Below, piece by piece: positions 4,985-8,613 of a stretch of DNA of 8,613 nt. The position numbers were made by a program, and so were the translations under genes. Positions within the stretch are counted from its first letter, which is position 1; each line of letters starts with the position of its first letter. This DNA comes from CAYGZL01 sp964354345 (GTDB taxonomy: Bacteria > Chloroflexota > Anaerolineae > Anaerolineales > UBA4823), in the NCBI GenBank assembly GCA_964354345.1, contig CAYGZL010000035.1, positions 1 through 8,613 of the forward strand, given 5' to 3'. Under the pieces are notes generated by a model. That model did no database searches, was not told the DNA's origin, and was given only the letters and a program-made list of their open reading frames with translations.

Positions 4985-5362
4985 ATGTTTGTACGTGGAT
5001 TGCGTGGAGCTACAACAGCTCAACAAGATGACCCGCAAGTCATTTATTTAGCTACACAAGAATTATTACACGCGATTTTACTGGCTAACCCATCTCTGGA
5101 GGTTAAGGATATCGCCAGTGCAATCTTCACGGTCACGAATGATTTGCAATCCGCATATCCAGCATTTGCAGCGCGTGATATGGGTTGGAATCAGGTTCCC
5201 ATGCTTTGCGCACGAGAGATACCGGTACCGGGAGGCTTACCATTCTGTATCCGGGTTTTAATTCATTGGAATACCGATTTACCTCAATCAGCAATTCATC
5301 CAGTATATCTAGGCCACGCGGTCAGCCTGCGACCTGATTTAGAAAGGAAAAGCCAGCCATGA
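4985..5362 (+). CDS. aroH: Chorismate mutase, AroH class (trimeric, monofunctional)
   Basis: This 125-residue cytoplasmic enzyme converts chorismate to prephenate, the branch point to tyrosine and phenylalanine. The N-terminus FVRGLRGATTA matches the family signature. Counting from ATG 4985, the residues known to line the B. subtilis AroH active site fall at the same numbers: Arg7, Cys75, Glu78, Arg90, Tyr108, and Arg116 in LRPDL. The length (125, against 127 in B. subtilis) also fits. It is a pseudo-alpha/beta-barrel trimer in the family, unlike the helical AroQ type. It is first in the operon, and its stop TGA overlaps the aroF start (ATGA), so translation is coupled. Its placement beside DAHP synthase and prephenate dehydrogenase favours tyrosine and phenylalanine supply. 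Confidence 0.95.
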   Translation: MFVRGLRGATTAQQDDPQVIYLATQELLHAILLANPSLEVKDIASAIFTVTNDLQSAYPAFAARDMGWNQVPMLCAREIPVPGGLPFCIRVLIHWNTDLPQSAIHPVYLGHAVSLRPDLERKSQP

Positions 5363-6435
5363 TGATTATCATGCGTACCGATGCAACTCCGGAACAGATT
5401 GGTAGTGTGGTCGAGTTGGTCGAATCGCTGGGACTACGCGCTCACCTGTCAACTGGAACAGAACGAACCGTAATCGGCGCCATCGGTGATCGGAGTCTTG
5501 TGGAGCCAGATCCCTTTTTTTTTCTACCCGGGGTGGACCGGGTAGTTCCAATTTCCCGACCGTATAAACTGGCTTCGCGAGAATTCAGGCCAGATAATAC
5601 AATTTTTACTGTTGGAGATGTACGAATTGGGGGAGATGAAATTATCATCATCGCGGGACCTTGTTCAGTAGAAAACCGTACCTTGCTATTAGAAACTGCA
5701 CAGGCAGTACATGAGGCAGGCGCGCATTTATTACGCGGCGGGGCTTATAAACCACGATCTTCACCCTATGCCTTCCAAGGCCTGGGGGAACAGGGCCTGG
5801 AACTCCTGGCCGAGGCACGCCAGGTCACCGGTATGCCCATTGTCACTGAAGTCATGTCCACTGATCAGGTGCCCCTGGTTATTAAATATGCGGATGTGCT
5901 CCAAATCGGAGCCCGCAATATGCAAAACTATTCTCTATTACATGTGGTTGGAGAAACCCAGCGACCAGTACTCCTGAAACGAGGGATAAGCGCTACCGTG
6001 GAAGAACTTCTCATGTCGGCGGAATATATCCTTTCCCATGGCGGTCGGAGTGTGATGTTATGTGAGCGTGGCATTCGTACCTATGAAACAGCCACACGAA
6101 ATACCACGGATATAAATGCCATCCCGGTGCTAAAATCAGTGACCCATCTTCCAGTCATCCTGGATCCCAGCCATAGCACCGGGAATTGGGCGTATGTAAC
6201 CCCTATCGCGCGGGCTGGCATCGCGGCTGGGGCGGATGGCTTGATTGTGGAGGTACATCCCAACCCGGCGATTGCCTTGTCTGATGGTGGACAATCATTA
6301 AAACCGGAGCGTTTTGTGGAGTTGGTTAACCAGATCCGGGCGATCGCTCTGGCGGTTGGACGGTCTGTTGCGCCAGTACGTTCCTGCGCAGTCTTACCAA
6401 CCCAGTCAGCGAGAATAGACAAGTTGATTGGATAA
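5359..6435 (+). CDS. aroF: 3-deoxy-7-phosphoheptulonate (DAHP) synthase, type I beta with N-terminal regulatory domain
   Basis: This 358-residue enzyme condenses phosphoenolpyruvate and erythrose 4-phosphate to DAHP, the first step of the shikimate pathway. Residues 1-65 form a ferredoxin-like (ACT-like) domain (MMIIMRTDATPEQI), which in Thermotoga maritima mediates feedback inhibition by tyrosine and phenylalanine. The TIM barrel begins near residue 95. Metal ligands fall at the T. maritima numbers: Cys102 (AGPCSVE), His272 (DPSHSTG), Glu298 (VEVHPNP) and Asp309. GGAYKPRSSPYAFQG (127-141) holds the PEP-binding Lys131. Other motifs are QIGARNMQNY and LLKRG. A tail of about 20 residues beyond the usual end (after Val340) has no clear role. 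AAAGGA lies about 10 nt before ATG 5359. A run of nine T at 5515-5523 encodes three Phe and could be prone to slippage. Confidence 0.95.
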   Translation: MMIIMRTDATPEQIGSVVELVESLGLRAHLSTGTERTVIGAIGDRSLVEPDPFFFLPGVDRVVPISRPYKLASREFRPDNTIFTVGDVRIGGDEIIIIAGPCSVENRTLLLETAQAVHEAGAHLLRGGAYKPRSSPYAFQGLGEQGLELLAEARQVTGMPIVTEVMSTDQVPLVIKYADVLQIGARNMQNYSLLHVVGETQRPVLLKRGISATVEELLMSAEYILSHGGRSVMLCERGIRTYETATRNTTDINAIPVLKSVTHLPVILDPSHSTGNWAYVTPIARAGIAAGADGLIVEVHPNPAIALSDGGQSLKPERFVELVNQIRAIALAVGRSVAPVRSCAVLPTQSARIDKLIG

Positions 6436-6441
6436 TTGCGT

Positions 6442-7317
6442 ATGGAAGCTGTCCCGCAGCGGTTAGCGGATTGCCGGGTTGCGATAATCGGCCTGGGGCT
6501 GATGGGGGGATCGCTGGCGAAGGCATTACATGGACGGTGCACCCACCTGAGGGGCTTCGATCCTGATCCAGACACGCTTCAGTTAGCTTTAGATGAAAAA
6601 ACCATCGCCGGAGGGGCGATCACACCAGACAGTCAAATTGCTGACGCTGATCTGATTGTCCTGGCTGCTCCGGTCCGTGCAATCATCGAACTGGTACAGC
6701 AATTGCCCGAGTGGCATCCAGGTCAACCGATTGTCGTTGACTTGGGCTCGACGAAACGTGAAATTCTGGCTGCCATGCAAGCCTTGCCTGAGCGGTTTGA
6801 CCCCATCGGTGGGCATCCCCTGTGTGGAAAAGAAAAATCTTCATTACGTTTTGCTGAGTCTGGACTTTTTAATGATGCGCCTTTTGTATTAATTCCATTA
6901 GAACGTACATCCGATCGAGCGCGACGGATCGTCTTGGAATTGGTTCAGCAAATAGGCGCTTATCCGGTATGGCTTGAAGCCGAGACACATGACCGGTGGG
7001 TAGCTGCAACCAGTCACTTTCCCTATGTGTTGGCGAATCTCCTGGCAGGCATTACTCCTGATGAGGTCATACCTCTGGTAGGGCCGGGGTTGCGTAGTAC
7101 GACCCGCCTGGCTGGCAGCTCACTAACCATGATGATTGACATCCTGGCAACGAACTCTGAGGCTATTTTAGACAGGCTGCGCACCTTTGATAAGCAACTC
7201 GAGGTTTTTACTACTGCCCTGGAAAATTCTGATTGGCAGACAGTAGAGGCATTATTAATTATTGGCCGCGACCGTTACCAGAACCAGATCGACTCCTCCC
7301 ATAGGAATAACGTATGA
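6442..7317 (+). CDS. tyrA: Prephenate dehydrogenase
   Basis: This 291-residue enzyme oxidatively decarboxylates prephenate to 4-hydroxyphenylpyruvate, the tyrosine branch. The Rossmann domain has GLGLMGG (Gly17, Gly19, Gly22), and Asp40 at the end of the second strand (GFDPD) predicts NAD+ rather than NADP+. Further motifs are DLGSTKREI (100-108), GGHPLCGKEKSS (123-134, His125 in place of the usual GGHPMAG context), HDRWVAATSHFPY (183-195, with His192) and STTRLAGSS (219-227, Arg222, the likely prephenate-binding Arg). The C-terminal domain is helical and no ACT domain follows, so feedback control probably lies at AroF. The frame opens at TTG 6436, but ATG 6442 is preferred. No strong Shine-Dalgarno precedes it, only GGAT at 6430-6433, so it may depend on translation of aroF, which stops 6 nt earlier. 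Its own stop overlaps the aroA start. Confidence 0.93.
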   Translation: MEAVPQRLADCRVAIIGLGLMGGSLAKALHGRCTHLRGFDPDPDTLQLALDEKTIAGGAITPDSQIADADLIVLAAPVRAIIELVQQLPEWHPGQPIVVDLGSTKREILAAMQALPERFDPIGGHPLCGKEKSSLRFAESGLFNDAPFVLIPLERTSDRARRIVLELVQQIGAYPVWLEAETHDRWVAATSHFPYVLANLLAGITPDEVIPLVGPGLRSTTRLAGSSLTMMIDILATNSEAILDRLRTFDKQLEVFTTALENSDWQTVEALLIIGRDRYQNQIDSSHRNNV

Positions 7318-8613
7318 TATTGGTCATATCACCTGGTAAGCCGCTTCATGGAGAAATAACGCTTCCTGGAGATAAATCGCTTTCACATCGGGCAGCCCTG
7401 TTCGCTGCCCTGGCAGAAGGAGAGAGTCAGATTGACAATTTCCTGATATCCGGTGTGACCGAGGCAATGCTAAACGCGATAAGAGAATTGGGCGTGAAAT
7501 GGCAATTACACGGAAGTCGTTTGGTGGTGGAGGGGCGTGGATTTTATAGGTTACACGAACCGGTTGGACCGATTGACTGTGGAAATTCGGCAACGACACT
7601 GCGCCTGTTGACCGGCGCCTTGGCTGCGGCGGGGGTTCCAGTGATCATTGACGGCTCGGAGGGCTTGCGTCGCCGTCCGATGGGGCGGATTGTTGACCCA
7701 CTTAAAGCGATGGGTGTAATAATCCAGGCAACGAATGGTTGCGCCCCACTCGAGTTGACACAATCAATCTTCCCACTCCACCCCTTACATTACCGCCTAC
7801 CGGTAGCCAGCGCACAGGTGAAATCTTGTTTATTACTGGCTGCCCTGGCTGCGTCAGGGCCTTCTGATTTAGAAGAACCCGGTCCATCACGTGATCACAC
7901 CGAGCGAATGTTGCGGTGTATGGGTGTGGATGTACAACAAGGGGAGGATGATTATCAAATCAGGCTGATCCCCCCCCAACCTTTGCGTCTTAATCCGATG
8001 CAAATAATGCTACCGGGTGATTTCTCGGCGGCCGCGTTTCTGATCGTGGCCGGGTTAATTGTTCCGGGAACTGAAATTTGGCTGAGGGGCGTCGGCTTGA
8101 ATCCGACCCGCACCGGTTTACTCGACGCGCTGCTCAGCATGGGAGCTGATATAACCATTACTCACCAGACTGAACAGGGAGGTGAACCGATCGGGGACCT
8201 GCGGATATGTTATTCGGTTTTACAGGGAATCGAGGTGGCAGGAGAGCAAGTTGTCCGCATGATTGATGAATTTCCTGTCTTTGCGGTTGCCGCAGCTTTC
8301 GCACATGGACCGACTATGGTGAGCGAGGCTGAAGAACTGCGTTATAAAGAATCGGATCGCATCGGTGCGCTCTGTCAGGAATTGAGTAGAATCGGTGTGG
8401 ATGCTCAAGAAGCTCCCGATGGATTTATCATTCAGGGTGGATATCCTGTTCATGGCGGGAGTGCAGCCTCCCATGGTGACCATCGGCTGGCGATGGCGCT
8501 GGCAGTTGCTGGATTGGCTACAATCCAACCAGTCCAGATAAATGGCGCTGAAATTATTGCCGAATCATTCCCGGATTTTGTGGAATGTTTGAGAAATTTA
8601 GGCGCACAAATTG
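7314..8613 (+). CDS. aroA: EPSP synthase (3-phosphoshikimate 1-carboxyvinyltransferase), class II, partial
   Basis: The 433 codons visible cover nearly the whole enzyme (family about 425-445 residues), and the stop lies beyond the right edge. It transfers the enolpyruvyl group of PEP to shikimate 3-phosphate. Motifs in order are PGDKSLSHR (18-26, Lys21, Ser22, Arg26), IDCGNSATTLRLLTG (87-101), SAQVK (166-170), RDHTE (193-197), PGDFSAAAF (234-242), NPTR (263-266), MIDEFP (316-321, catalytic Asp318 and Glu319), KESDR (345-349) and GDHRLAMAL near the end. GDKS, SAQxK, RxHxE and NxTR together define class II EPSP synthases. Ala93 occupies the position of E. coli Gly96, the residue that decides glyphosate sensitivity. 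ATG 7314 overlaps the tyrA stop (ATGA), and AGGA (7303-7306) lies 7 nt before it. A run of eight C occurs at 7970-7977. Confidence 0.95.
   Translation, partial: MILVISPGKPLHGEITLPGDKSLSHRAALFAALAEGESQIDNFLISGVTEAMLNAIRELGVKWQLHGSRLVVEGRGFYRLHEPVGPIDCGNSATTLRLLTGALAAAGVPVIIDGSEGLRRRPMGRIVDPLKAMGVIIQATNGCAPLELTQSIFPLHPLHYRLPVASAQVKSCLLLAALAASGPSDLEEPGPSRDHTERMLRCMGVDVQQGEDDYQIRLIPPQPLRLNPMQIMLPGDFSAAAFLIVAGLIVPGTEIWLRGVGLNPTRTGLLDALLSMGADITITHQTEQGGEPIGDLRICYSVLQGIEVAGEQVVRMIDEFPVFAVAAAFAHGPTMVSEAEELRYKESDRIGALCQELSRIGVDAQEAPDGFIIQGGYPVHGGSAASHGDHRLAMALAVAGLATIQPVQINGAEIIAESFPDFVECLRNLGAQI

Noticed and set aside
6081..6575. 164-codon minus-strand open frame
   Set aside because: It lies opposite conserved aroF and tyrA coding sequence. 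Its composition is that of an antisense shadow, with no ribosome binding site or motif.

Overview
The window is a chromosomal stretch of a bacterium, most likely a Chloroflexota member of the Anaerolineae type. This placement is an inference. It rests on a very large Ig-rich alpha-2-macroglobulin-like lipoprotein, a short two-ORF PadR/membrane-protein unit with QW..LR....WW repeats, an aroH-aroF-tyrA-aroA operon, and moderate GC. No rRNA or other lineage marker is present.

Layout. (1) Positions 1-2154, minus strand: the N-terminal 718 residues of a secreted lipoprotein with a lipobox at Cys20, a Thr/Pro linker, about four SbsA/Big_5-type Ig-like domains and the first macroglobulin-like domains. 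It runs off the left edge. (2) Positions 2380-2886, minus strand: a small membrane protein with a C-terminal four-cysteine zinc ribbon. (3) Positions 2987-4785: a complete mobile insertion that is easy to miss. A perfect 18-bp terminal inverted repeat bounds 1,799 bp, and an exact 8-bp direct repeat (TCGTTATC) abuts both ends. Inside are a PadR-family repressor, a six-helix membrane protein and, at the right end, only the C-terminal part of a DDE transposase. (4) Positions 4985-8613, plus strand: a tightly packed aromatic amino acid operon with a promoter at about 4851-4879.

How the genes work together. AroF makes DAHP, the first step of the shikimate pathway. AroA makes EPSP. AroH converts chorismate to prephenate, and TyrA oxidises prephenate to 4-hydroxyphenylpyruvate. 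Start and stop codons overlap at aroH/aroF and tyrA/aroA, so co-translation is likely. All catalytic residues checked in AroH and AroF fall at the same numbers as in the B. subtilis and T. maritima enzymes. AroA carries all four class II EPSP synthase signatures and a natural Ala at the glyphosate-determining Gly position.

The main discovery candidate is the 1.8-kb element. It looks like an insertion sequence whose transposase was mostly replaced by a regulated PadR/membrane-protein pair, in the manner of a mobile insertion cassette. It landed in the intergenic region between the zinc-ribbon gene and the aro operon, at the point where the -35 box of the zinc-ribbon gene would lie. A TATATAG-N5-CTATATA operator candidate sits between the PadR promoter and its ribosome binding site, suggesting the cargo controls its own expression.
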